This document shows, one piece after another, positions 1-7,345 of a DNA stretch of 18,501 bases; positions within the stretch are counted from its first letter, which is position 1; every line of letters begins with the position of its first letter. This DNA comes from an uncultured Prevotella sp. (GTDB taxonomy: Bacteria; Bacteroidota; Bacteroidia; Bacteroidales; Bacteroidaceae): the NCBI GenBank assembly GCA_934254985.1, contig CAKQMS010000045.1, forward strand, positions 1 through 18,501, given 5' to 3'. Both the position numbers and the translations under genes were made by a program. The notes under the pieces are model-generated. The model saw nothing but the letters and a program-made list of their open reading frames with translations. It was not told the origin of the DNA and searched no databases.

Positions 1-18
1 TCTTCATGTATCGTTTAG

Positions 19-177
19 CAACAGTTTTGGGTTAGCATCTGCACGGCCTACTCCACAGGGTTTGTCGGGTGCGCCAAGAATTACAAGAAAGCCAAAAGAG
101 AGTTTGGCAACAACTCGCCAGAGGCTATCCGCATGAGGCACGAAATGAGAAAAGATGCCATGCGCGGAGCAAGATAA
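19..177 (+). other. 3' tail of an unidentified small gene, possibly frameshifted
   Basis: An open frame without any ATG near its beginning runs from just after an in-frame TAG (16-18) to TAA (175-177). It encodes a basic, polar tail containing GCAKNYKKAKREFGNN and ending MRKDAMRGAR, which reads like genuine coding sequence. An ATG at 6-8 opens the neighbouring frame (MYRLATVLG, then stop at 33-35). Removing one G of the GGG at 29-31 would join the two frames into a protein with a hydrophobic start and a lipobox-like FVGC, so a frameshifted small lipoprotein is one reading. The other is that the first bases belong to a gene that starts outside the window. I recognise no family. A terminator hairpin follows 30 bases downstream, which supports a real transcript ending here. 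Confidence 0.3.
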
Positions 178-206
178 AAACAAGCATTAGTTTATAAAAA
201 CAGAAG

Positions 207-246
207 AAATCCAAGCAAGAACAATAGTTCAAGCTTGGATTTTCTA
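207..246 (+). terminator. Rho-independent terminator after the left-edge gene tail
   Basis: A 10-bp perfect stem (207-216 with 233-242) encloses a second 4-bp stem (GAAC 219-222 with GTTC 227-230) and an AATA loop, and the T-rich sequence TTTTCTATTTG follows. It lies 30 bases after the stop at 177. The opposite side is also A-rich (read as T-rich on the minus strand), so it may back up termination of the minus-strand gene ending at 308. Confidence 0.7.
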
Positions 247-307
247 TTTGTATGACTCTTTATTTCTGAAACTCAAAGGAAGTTGATGCTTCCCTATACT
301 ATCATCA

Positions 308-2092
308 TTAGATATTCTTCAAGATGTCTTCCACAATCTGATCGTCAAGCAAACGATTGTCTGAAAGCAGTTCATGCACATCGAAGCGGTCGTAGAGTCC
401 CTTCTTGATGCCACCTACCATAACCTTCATATTCGATGGCCCATAGTAAGAAGCTATGCGCTCGCCAAAACCACCATCCTTGCATCCGTCCTCAAGGGTA
501 ACAACAAGCTGATGGTCTGCCTTCAAGCTATCCAAAGTCTCAGCATCCACATCATTCATATAGCGAGGGTTGATGAGCGTAGCATCTATGCCTTTATCAG
601 CCAACAGACGAACCACATTCTCGCCCTTCTGATAGAACGAGCCTGCTGCTATGATTGCTACCTTAGAACCTTTGTGCATAACCTTATATTTCGACGCATA
701 GCTGTATTCTGTTTCCACGACTTCTGAGGTATGAACCACGCCATTGCTTGGCACACGGATGGCGATAGGTTTCTTACCTTGCAGAATGCTCCAACGAAGC
801 ATGGCGAAATACTCCTCGCAGGTGGTTGGAGCAAGATAGATAAGACCAGGAATGCTGCAAAGCATAGGAATATCGAAGAGACAGATATGGGTGATGTCGT
901 TCATAGAATTGACTCCGCCTCCTACAACATTTATCACGGCAGGATTAGAGTTGATGCAGAGGTCTTGCGCTATTTGGTCGTAGGTGCGCTGGATGAATGT
1001 GCTATATACGGTCCATACTGGATGCAATCCGCCCTTTGCCATTCCCGAAATCATAGCCACAGCTTGCTCTTCGGCAATACCCATATCTATATGTTGTTTG
1101 CCAGCCTGCTCACGCTTATCGGCTGTAAAGCCGCCTGCAGCAGGAGTGCCTGCGGTTACGGCAATAAGGGTTTTATCATGCTTCATCTCGCTGAGCATCC
1201 AGTCTGAGAACAAAGTGGCATAATCCTCGCATGGAACCAGAATAGGAGAGGTTCCATCTGCATTCTTTCTTGGGCGAGAACCGTCTTCAAGATTGAAAGG
1301 CATGCCCCAATGCCAAGCCTCCTTGTTGGTTACGGCAGGCTCAAAGCCGTGTCCCTTTTCGGTATGGATGTGAACTACGGTTGGCTTATCGGTATCCTTC
1401 ACGCTCTCAAACACTTCGATGAGTTTTTCGATATTGTTTCCTTCTTCCAAATACTTATATTCGAAGCCCCACGCCTTAAACCAGTTGTGCTCGCATGTGC
1501 CGTTGCTCTCGCGAAGGGCACGAAGGTTCTTATAGATACCGCCACGGTTTTCGGCTATCGACATTTCGTTGTCGTTTACCACGATGATGATGCCAGTACC
1601 GAGTTCTGAAGCCTCATCCAAACCTTCGAAAGCTTCGCCGCCAGAAAGCGAACCATCACCAATAATGGCTATGATATTCTCGTTGGTTCCCTTGATGTCG
1701 CGTGCTTTCTGCAAACCAGTAGCAAGGCTGATAGAAGTAGAAGTATGGCCAACCTCGAAGTTATCGTATTCTGGGCATTCGGCAGGAGAAGAATAGCCAG
1801 AAATGGCATTCATATCGTCTACATCGCCAAGGAATCCCGAGGCACGTCCGGTAAGCACCTTGTGAGGATAGCATTGGTGGCTAACATCGAAAACAAACTT
1901 ATCTTTTGGCGCATTAAAAACATAATGCAAAGCCACGGTAGCCTCAACAAATCCGAGGTTAGGACCTACATGACCTCCATGTTTGCTCACACGATTTAAT
2001 ACAGCCTGGCGAGTTTCGTCGGCAACGATATTCAAAGTTTTAATGTCCATGCCTTTCAAATCGGCTGGCGACTGAATTTTCTCTATATACAT
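308..2092 (-). CDS. DXS-like thiamine-diphosphate-dependent enzyme (atypical active site)
   Basis: This 594-residue protein has the full layout of 1-deoxy-D-xylulose-5-phosphate synthase, slightly shorter than the usual 620-640. An N-terminal ThDP-binding domain carries GGH (H41), DVSHQ (H72) and GDG at 145-147 with N173 for the metal-diphosphate site. A pyrimidine-binding domain carries GIAEEQAV (catalytic Glu, E341) and YSTFIQRTYDQ (Y363), and a C-terminal transketolase domain follows. Compared by eye with E. coli Dxs from memory, the second half aligns without gaps at an offset of 29. On that alignment the substrate phosphate-binding Arg420 and Arg478 become G391 and S449, and Asp427 becomes N398, while His431 is kept (H402). 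Acceptor specificity may therefore differ from true DXS, so no symbol is given. The ATG at 2090-2092 follows an AAAGGT-like sequence. It could still be the housekeeping enzyme if the alignment is wrong, but a paralog is more likely. Confidence 0.85.
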   Translation of the reverse strand: MYIEKIQSPADLKGMDIKTLNIVADETRQAVLNRVSKHGGHVGPNLGFVEATVALHYVFNAPKDKFVFDVSHQCYPHKVLTGRASGFLGDVDDMNAISGYSSPAECPEYDNFEVGHTSTSISLATGLQKARDIKGTNENIIAIIGDGSLSGGEAFEGLDEASELGTGIIIVVNDNEMSIAENRGGIYKNLRALRESNGTCEHNWFKAWGFEYKYLEEGNNIEKLIEVFESVKDTDKPTVVHIHTEKGHGFEPAVTNKEAWHWGMPFNLEDGSRPRKNADGTSPILVPCEDYATLFSDWMLSEMKHDKTLIAVTAGTPAAGGFTADKREQAGKQHIDMGIAEEQAVAMISGMAKGGLHPVWTVYSTFIQRTYDQIAQDLCINSNPAVINVVGGGVNSMNDITHICLFDIPMLCSIPGLIYLAPTTCEEYFAMLRWSILQGKKPIAIRVPSNGVVHTSEVVETEYSYASKYKVMHKGSKVAIIAAGSFYQKGENVVRLLADKGIDATLINPRYMNDVDAETLDSLKADHQLVVTLEDGCKDGGFGERIASYYGPSNMKVMVGGIKKGLYDRFDVHELLSDNRLLDDQIVEDILKNI

Positions 2093-2145
2093 ACCTTTTA
2101 CCTTAATTTATATATGTATTAATGTTGTTGTATTGTTAGATGGGG

Positions 2146-2153
2146 CAAAGTTA
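2146..2153 (-). promoter_or_regulatory. Probable -7 element for the DXS-like gene
   Basis: On the minus strand this reads TAACTTTG, a match to the Bacteroidota -7 consensus TAnnTTTG, 53 bases before the start codon. No well-placed -33 TTTG is visible: the nearest CAAA on the plus strand (2181-2184) is 27 bases away. Confidence 0.45.
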
Positions 2154-2209
2154 CTACTTTTGTTTAAAAGCCATATTACCCAAATGTCGGAAATAATAAC
2201 ATCTTTTCC

Positions 2210-2578
2210 CTAAACAGCTTTTTGCTGCCTATCTTTAAGTATCATCGCCATGTTGTCACCTGCCCACTCTATCAAACTATTCATAATAGGGATTAACGTT
2301 TCGGAGCGAGTGGTAAGCGAATATTCTACTCTTGGAGGAACCTCAGCATACACCTTGCGATTCACATAGCCATCAGCCTCAAGAGTCTTCAAAGTGCTGG
2401 TGAGCATCTTTTGCGAAATATCGGGGATTAGTTTGCGAAGTGCGTTAAAGCGAATAGGCTCCGCATTATGAGCGTTCAACGTATAGATAACTAACAACGA
2501 CCATTTGTCGCAAATGCGTGATAACACATTACGTATCGGACAGTCTTGAAATACCATTTCCTTCATCATTCTTGCCAT
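2210..2578 (-). CDS. HxlR-family winged-helix transcriptional regulator
   Basis: The 122-residue length and the sequence match the HxlR (DUF24) family: CPIRNVL near the N terminus (C13), DKWSLLVIYTL for the first helices, RFNALRKLIPDISQKMLTSTLKTLEADGYVNR for the recognition helix region, and VPPRVEYSLT for the wing. The conserved N-terminal cysteine is used by relatives such as YodB and HypR to sense quinones, aldehydes or oxidants; C23 is a second cysteine nearby. The start at 2576-2578 gives MARMMKEM, and in-frame ATGs at residues 4, 5 and 8 are alternatives. It is divergent from the cupin gene at 2903, with a perfect palindrome between them. By family habit it would repress itself and that neighbour until oxidised or bound by an electrophile. 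Confidence 0.92.
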   Translation of the reverse strand: MARMMKEMVFQDCPIRNVLSRICDKWSLLVIYTLNAHNAEPIRFNALRKLIPDISQKMLTSTLKTLEADGYVNRKVYAEVPPRVEYSLTTRSETLIPIMNSLIEWAGDNMAMILKDRQQKAV

Positions 2579-2665
2579 AAGCTATATATCTTTTTTCTGT
2601 AATATCGTTATGTTCTTATATTCTCAATATATTGCTACAATAGCTTTATATACCGCAATAGGCTA

Positions 2666-2673
2666 CAAAAGTA
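2666..2673 (-). promoter_or_regulatory. Probable -7 element for the HxlR gene, overlapping an operator-like half-site
   Basis: Reads TACTTTTG on the minus strand (TAnnTTTG consensus), 87 bases before the hxlR start. The plus-strand text around it, AAGTAACTA at 2669-2677, repeats one arm of the perfect palindrome at 2754-2775. This is what an autoregulated promoter could look like. No clear -33 box was found. Confidence 0.35.
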
Positions 2674-2753
2674 ACTAATATCCACAAACTACCATATATG
2701 CTTGTAGTTAATCTTAGTTAATGATGATTTTATCTTTCTCCCATTCTTCCACA

Positions 2754-2775
2754 ATAGTTACTTCGAAGTAACTAT
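2754..2775. promoter_or_regulatory. Perfect 22-bp palindrome, candidate HxlR operator
   Basis: The arm ATAGTTACTTC (2754-2764) is followed directly by its exact reverse complement (2765-2775). It lies between the divergent HxlR regulator and the cupin gene, 20 bases upstream of the cupin promoter's -33 box. The core TACT...AGTA resembles the half-sites I recall for the HxlR-family regulator YodB (TACT and AGTA arms), although the spacer here is shorter. It has no loop, so it is a DNA-binding site rather than an RNA hairpin. Confidence 0.65.
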
Positions 2776-2794
2776 CTCACCCTTTTGTGCCTTC

Positions 2795-2825
2795 TTGTGA
2801 GGATTATTTTTTCAGTATATCTTTG
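2795..2825 (+). promoter_or_regulatory. Bacteroidota-type promoter of the cupin gene
   Basis: TTG (2795-2797) and TATCTTTG (2818-2825) are separated by 20 bases, the expected -33/-7 arrangement. The implied transcript starts near 2830, giving a leader of about 70 bases. The palindrome at 2754-2775 sits just upstream, suitable for either repression or activation. Confidence 0.65.
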
Positions 2826-2902
2826 CAAGCGAAATAATCCTCTATCTGTAATTAGATTAAGGGAAAGAAAGAATTATAATCAACTAAAAACAATAGCACA
2901 TT

Positions 2903-3352
2903 ATGAAAGAAACAAAGACTATCGCAAAGGCTGCAAACTTTACAGCTGCAGATTTTGGTAAATTGAATGAGATTAAGGACTACACCTTGCAGTTAGGTCC
3001 GGAAGTAAAGATTCCAGGAAAGGTGTTTGGCGGTCAGAACGTGAATGCTACAGGTGGCGAATTCTCATTCCAAAGCTTTGCTCCTGGCACAGAAACAGGC
3101 TTCCTTCATACCCATAAGAATCATGAGGAATTGTATTTCTTCCTTAGTGGCAAGGGCGAATTCCAAGTTGATGGCGAGGTATTCGCTATTCAGGAAGGAA
3201 GCGTGGTAAGAGTAGCACCTGCAGGTAAGCGTTCGGTTCGCAATAATGGTTCAGAACCTCTCTTAATGCTTTGCGTACAATATCGTGGCAACACATTTAC
3301 TGCCGACGATGCTACCGATGGCGAAATACTTAGCGAAAAGGTTGAGTGGTAA
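2903..3352 (+). CDS. Single-domain cupin protein
   Basis: A 149-residue cytoplasmic protein with one cupin barrel. Motif 1 is clear: H69-T-H71, then E76 and G83 (TGFLHTHKNHEELYFFLSG), giving three of the four usual metal ligands. Motif 2 is EGSVVRVAPAGKRSVRNNG, where the residue expected to be the last histidine is S111. Metal binding may therefore be three-coordinate or weak. The N-terminal 45 residues form an extra strand region. Its substrate cannot be named; small cupins controlled by HxlR regulators often act in quinone or aldehyde stress. It has its own promoter and terminator, so it is transcribed alone. Confidence 0.88.
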   Translation: MKETKTIAKAANFTAADFGKLNEIKDYTLQLGPEVKIPGKVFGGQNVNATGGEFSFQSFAPGTETGFLHTHKNHEELYFFLSGKGEFQVDGEVFAIQEGSVVRVAPAGKRSVRNNGSEPLLMLCVQYRGNTFTADDATDGEILSEKVEW

Positions 3353-3381
3353 GTTTGAGTTTATAGAAAATATCTCTATTG

Positions 3382-3427
3382 GGGAAAAGCATAAAATCAT
3401 AGTATGCTTTTCCCTTTATTTTTTTAG
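3382..3427 (+). terminator. Rho-independent terminator of the cupin gene
   Basis: A perfect 12-bp stem, GGGAAAAGCATA (3382-3393) with TATGCTTTTCCC (3403-3414), encloses a 9-base loop and is followed by TTTATTTTTTT. It begins 30 bases after the cupin stop codon. Confidence 0.9.
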
Positions 3428-3494
3428 TCTATTCTAATAATGTCTATTCATGATACTCTGAATAGAGGCTATATGCCAATAAAAAAGCAGATTA

Positions 3495-3528
3495 TTGTGG
3501 CAAACTTGAACGAAAAGCAGTATCTTTG
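3495..3528 (+). promoter_or_regulatory. Probable promoter of the GltA-type gene
   Basis: TATCTTTG at 3521-3528 is a perfect -7 match. The best -33 candidate is TTG at 3495-3497, with a slightly long spacer of 23 bases. Transcription would start near 3533, about 35 bases before the ATG. Confidence 0.55.
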
Positions 3529-3569
3529 CAAAAAATATATTTACGGCAAAAAACAGAATATATCAAAAT

Positions 3570-4919
3570 ATGGAAACAGAAAACAAGCTATTTCAAGAAG
3601 TTAACGAAGGATACACCATGCTTGAGGCTATCAACGAGGCGAAACGATGCCTGCATTGCAAAGTGCCTCAATGCAAGAAGGGATGTCCTATAAGTCATGA
3701 TATTCCTGATTGGATTCACGAGTTGTCGATGGGTAACCTCGGCAACGCTATGGATATAATAAACAACAAGAGTAATCTGCCTGCTGTTTGCGGACGAGTG
3801 TGTCCTCACGAGAAACAATGCGAAGGTCATTGTGTGCTCAACAAAAAGGGACAAGGCATACATGTGGGCAAGTTGGAAAGATTTATTGCCGACTTTGATG
3901 GCAACATGGGTCTTATCCGCGAAAACTTGTTGCCTAAGACAAGAGGTAAGATTGCGGTTATTGGTTCGGGACCTGCCGGACTAACTATTGCCGGCGACTT
4001 GGCACGCCAGGGCTTCAACGTAGAGATTTTCGAGATGGAGCCAGAACCAGGAGGAGTATTGATGTTTGGTATTCCTGAATATCGATTGCCTAAGGAAATA
4101 GTGCGCCGAGAGATTAAGAAGATTGAGGAGCTGGGCGTGGTGTTCCATTGCAACACTACCGTGGGTAAGGACAACCTTACTATCGACAAACTCTTTGAAC
4201 TTGGCTACGACGCTATCTTTATGGGAACCGGAACAGGCAAGCCTAAGAAGCTAAATATACCAGGAAGCAACCTCAAGGGCGTGCGCCAGGCTATATGGTT
4301 CTTGCGCCGTGTGAGCCTCTACAACGAGGGCAACCTTAGTCGCGAAGAGATTGTGGTTCACGAGGGCAACCGTGTATTCGTGATAGGATGTGGAAATACA
4401 GCTATGGATGCTGCTCGAACAGCCGTACGCTTAGGAGCAAGCCACGTAGAAGTGGTTTACCATCGCACAATAAACGACATGAGTGCTTTGCGCTCGGAAT
4501 ACGACGAGGCTGTAGAAGAAGGCGTGAAGTTTAGTTGGGAGTCGAGCATCGTGGAGATTCATGATGAGAATGGCACACTCAACGAGGTTGTCATCGAATC
4601 AAATGGCGAGCGCCGAGTAGAGAAAGCTGACTTCGTTATCATGGCTGTTGGTTCTGCACCAGCAAGCCGAATAGTTTCTACCACAACAGGTATCGACGTT
4701 GATGATCGTGGCTACGTATTGACTCGCGAAAAGCCATACGGCATGACTACTCGTAAGGGAGTGTTTGCAGGAGGCGACGTGGTAAATCGTCCATCAACCG
4801 TAGTGCTGGCTATGCGTGATGCAAAGCAGGTGGCTGAAGGTATGGCTCAATATGTGGATGCTGTGAAGCTCCTTGAAGCTATCAATATGGGTGGCGAACT
4901 AAAGAAGCCTGAAGAATAA
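3570..4919 (+). CDS. gltA: GltA/GltD-type FAD- and NADPH-binding oxidoreductase (annotated as homotetrameric NADPH-dependent glutamate synthase)
   Basis: The 449 residues match the glutamate-synthase small-chain family. An N-terminal helical domain binds two Fe-S clusters through C27-x2-C30-x4-C35-x3-C39 and C74-x3-C78-x5-C84-x3-C88. An FAD fold follows (GSGPAGL, about 132-138), then a second dinucleotide fold for NADPH (GCGNTAMDAA, about 273-282), and finally GGDVVNRPSTVVLAMRDAK, the C-terminal FAD contact. Such subunits pass electrons from NADPH to a partner: GltB in glutamate synthase, or NfnS/SudB in the NfnAB transhydrogenase. Neither partner is encoded in this window. Stand-alone proteins of this length are often called GltA, but whether they make glutamate alone is doubtful; NfnL is an equally fair label. 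A pectate lyase gene follows after 37 bases with no visible terminator between them. Confidence 0.88.
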   Translation: METENKLFQEVNEGYTMLEAINEAKRCLHCKVPQCKKGCPISHDIPDWIHELSMGNLGNAMDIINNKSNLPAVCGRVCPHEKQCEGHCVLNKKGQGIHVGKLERFIADFDGNMGLIRENLLPKTRGKIAVIGSGPAGLTIAGDLARQGFNVEIFEMEPEPGGVLMFGIPEYRLPKEIVRREIKKIEELGVVFHCNTTVGKDNLTIDKLFELGYDAIFMGTGTGKPKKLNIPGSNLKGVRQAIWFLRRVSLYNEGNLSREEIVVHEGNRVFVIGCGNTAMDAARTAVRLGASHVEVVYHRTINDMSALRSEYDEAVEEGVKFSWESSIVEIHDENGTLNEVVIESNGERRVEKADFVIMAVGSAPASRIVSTTTGIDVDDRGYVLTREKPYGMTTRKGVFAGGDVVNRPSTVVLAMRDAKQVAEGMAQYVDAVKLLEAINMGGELKKPEE

Positions 4920-4956
4920 AAAATAATCGAAATTACAAAACAAATCAATACAAACA

Positions 4957-6213
4957 ATGAAACAAACTATTATTTCACGCTTCCTTGCCGTCGCTTTGAT
5001 GATGACAACGGGAAACCTTGCGGCTAAAGCCGGATGGACAGACAGCTTATCGCCATACGACCTTAATGCACCATTAGGATGGGCTACTGTAGACGGAAAT
5101 GTTACAGGTGGCGAGGGTGGCACAAAGGTTACTGTTACCAACAAAACAGAACTGATGAACGCCCTAAAAGGTACAGACAAGAAGATTATCTATGTGGATG
5201 GCGAAATAGAGTTCTCGGGACTTACCAACGTGAAGGGTGTGCAGAACAAAACCATTATAGGTATGAAAGGGGCTGCGTTCGTAAACTCTAAACATTCAGC
5301 AAGCGTGAGCGAAACTGGCATCATGCAGCTATCGTCATGCAAGAACATCATTCTGAGAAACATCATCTTCAAGAGCGCAGGAGCCTACGATATAGATGGC
5401 AACGACAATCTTACGATTACCGGTTCTACATATATCTGGGTAGACCATTGCGACTTTCAGGATGGCGTAGACGGCAACTTCGACTGCGTGAATGGTTCCG
5501 ACAATATCTGCGTAACATGGTGTAGATTCCGCTATCTGATAGCTCCATGGGCAGGAGGCTCTGGTGGCTCTAACGACCATCGCAACTGCGACCTATGGGG
5601 AAATAGCGATAAGCGTTCGGAAGACGAAGGACATCTGCGCACTACTTTTGCCAACTGCTGGTGGGATGAGGGATGCTCGGAGCGTATGCCTCGCGTGAGG
5701 TTTGGACAGGTGCACATACAAAACTGCCTATATTCAAGTTCCAACGCCCACTATTGCATAGGCTATGGCTACAAGTCGAACATTTATGCAGAAAACAACG
5801 CTTTCACAAGCAACGCAACAAAGAAGACTCCTTGGAAAAACTATGCCACAAGTAGCGGAAAGAAAGACTACAACATCACAACCATTGGCAACCTCAACGC
5901 TAAAGATTTCCAAAGTCGTTCGGGTAGCGCAGACTATTTCATTCCTTCCGACCACTATTCTTTGAAGGCTTACGACAGCAAGCTGGTAGAGGAGGTTGTG
6001 ACCAACGAGGAGAATGGTGCAGGAGCTACTCTCGACATAACATCTACCGCAAATGGTATTGACAACATTTCGACTACCAATTCGGAACTTCCCATAGACA
6101 TCACCTATTATAATATAGATGGCACAAAGCTCAACACTCCACAACCAGGCATCAACATCGCTAAAATGCTGTATGCTGATGGCAGAGTGGCAAGCAGAAA
6201 AGTGAAGAAGTAG
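4957..6213 (+). CDS. Secreted pectate lyase, polysaccharide lyase family 1
   Basis: A 418-residue protein that cleaves polygalacturonate by beta-elimination. Residues 1-25 form a signal peptide ending near AAKA. The right-handed beta-helix follows, with the PL1 signatures IWVDHCDF (D163, H164), DGNFDCVNGSDNICVTWCRF and, downstream, ERMPRVRFGQVHIQNC. R243 and R248 in the last signature keep the five-residue spacing of the paired arginines of PelC, and R243 is the likely catalytic base. An early GVQNKTIIGMKG stretch is also typical. The C terminus (about 365-418) is a low-complexity linker and a short ITYYNIDGTKLNTP...VASRKVKK tail of a kind seen on secreted Prevotella proteins; it may be a degenerate sorting or anchoring tail. 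The protein would act in the periplasm or at the cell surface. No SusC/SusD genes flank it, so it is not in a typical utilisation locus. The gene starts 37 bases after gltA and may depend on read-through from it. Confidence 0.92.
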   Translation: MKQTIISRFLAVALMMTTGNLAAKAGWTDSLSPYDLNAPLGWATVDGNVTGGEGGTKVTVTNKTELMNALKGTDKKIIYVDGEIEFSGLTNVKGVQNKTIIGMKGAAFVNSKHSASVSETGIMQLSSCKNIILRNIIFKSAGAYDIDGNDNLTITGSTYIWVDHCDFQDGVDGNFDCVNGSDNICVTWCRFRYLIAPWAGGSGGSNDHRNCDLWGNSDKRSEDEGHLRTTFANCWWDEGCSERMPRVRFGQVHIQNCLYSSSNAHYCIGYGYKSNIYAENNAFTSNATKKTPWKNYATSSGKKDYNITTIGNLNAKDFQSRSGSADYFIPSDHYSLKAYDSKLVEEVVTNEENGAGATLDITSTANGIDNISTTNSELPIDITYYNIDGTKLNTPQPGINIAKMLYADGRVASRKVKK

Positions 6214-6235
6214 TATTCTACCTTTTTTATATATT

Positions 6236-6280
6236 AAAAGACCAAGTCGTTTGTTACCGTGCGACTTGGTCTTTTATTTT
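6236..6280. terminator. Strong terminator between pectate lyase and the convergent dehydrogenase gene
   Basis: A perfect 14-bp stem, AAAAGACCAAGTCG (6236-6249) with CGACTTGGTCTTTT (6262-6275), encloses a 12-base loop and is followed by ATTTTTTC. It ends the plus-strand gene stopping at 6213 and lies 5 bases beyond the end of the minus-strand gene at 6285. The stem's own A/T ends make it usable in both directions, though the minus-side T tract is interrupted. Confidence 0.9.
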
Positions 6281-6284
6281 TTCT

Positions 6285-7322
6285 TTATCCTTCCTCGATA
6301 GCTATTTTTATCACGCCATCCTCCTTGTTTTCGAATATTCTGTACGCCTCTTCAATCTGGCTGAGAGGGAAACTATGGGTGATGAGCGGAGTGGTATCTA
6401 TCTTGCCTTGCGCTATAAGCTGTAGCACTTCCTCGCAGTCGCAACCATCTACGCCTCCTGTCTTGAAGGTAAGGTTTTTGCCATACATATCAGGTAGCGG
6501 CAACACCTGTGGCTCATCGTAGAGGGCTACGATAGTGACGATGGCATTAGGTCGTGCACAAAGCCATGCCAAGCGGAAGGTTTCTTTGCCTCCAGCCACT
6601 TCCAACACTCTATCAGCACCTCCATGGTCGCTATGGTTCTTCACAAACTCTTCACATTCGTCGGGAGTAGTAAGCAGCACATTTGGATAATGCTCCTCGA
6701 CAAACCTACGACGCTCTTCCGAACGTTCGCAAACGATAATGCGCTTAGGCTCTTTCAGCATAGCGCAAAGCAAGGTGCAGATACCTGTAGGACCAGCACC
6801 AATTATCAAGACTGTATCTTCTGCCGTTATCTCGCTAATGCGTGCAGCCCAAAAGCCCGTTGCAAGTACATCGCCAACAAACAACGCCTGCTCGTCTGTC
6901 ACATTATCTGGTATGCGATTCAGTCCTTGCGAAGCCAACGGCACACGCACATACTCCGTCTGTCCGCCATCAATACGGCAACCTAATGCCCATCCGCCAT
7001 GTGGCGATATGCAGTTGTTCACATATCCATGCTTGCAATAGAAGCATTCGCCACAGAATGTCTCCACGTTTACCGTTACTCTATCGCCAGGCTTCACACC
7101 TTTAACGTCGGCACCTATTTCTTCTACTACTCCCACCATCTCGTGGCCAACGGTAATGCCAGGCACAGCCCTTGGCACACTACCATGCTTGATATGCAAG
7201 TCGCTGGTGCAGATGCTGCCCAACGTAACGCGGACTATAGCGTCGGTACTTTCCTGAAGCTCAGGCTTAGGTTTCTCTATCAAGGCAAACTTACCTTTTT
7301 CTATATATGTATATGCTTTCAT
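6285..7322 (-). CDS. Zinc-dependent medium-chain alcohol dehydrogenase
   Basis: A 345-residue MDR-family dehydrogenase. The catalytic zinc site is present (C38 in GSICTSDL, H60-E61 in GHEMVGVVEE). So is the structural zinc loop, with four cysteines C90, C93, C96 and C104. The Rossmann fold carries GAGPTG (175-180), and E199 at the end of the second strand favours NAD(H) over NADP(H). The family includes threonine, sorbitol and butanediol dehydrogenases as well as simple alcohol dehydrogenases; the sequence does not settle the substrate, and MVGVVEEIGADV is common to all. It lies 23 bases downstream of the MmcQ/YjbR gene and probably shares its promoter. No separate promoter was seen in the gap. 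Confidence 0.9.
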   Translation of the reverse strand: MKAYTYIEKGKFALIEKPKPELQESTDAIVRVTLGSICTSDLHIKHGSVPRAVPGITVGHEMVGVVEEIGADVKGVKPGDRVTVNVETFCGECFYCKHGYVNNCISPHGGWALGCRIDGGQTEYVRVPLASQGLNRIPDNVTDEQALFVGDVLATGFWAARISEITAEDTVLIIGAGPTGICTLLCAMLKEPKRIIVCERSEERRRFVEEHYPNVLLTTPDECEEFVKNHSDHGGADRVLEVAGGKETFRLAWLCARPNAIVTIVALYDEPQVLPLPDMYGKNLTFKTGGVDGCDCEEVLQLIAQGKIDTTPLITHSFPLSQIEEAYRIFENKEDGVIKIAIEEG

Positions 7323-7345
7323 TTGTTTATTGTTATTAGCTTTAT

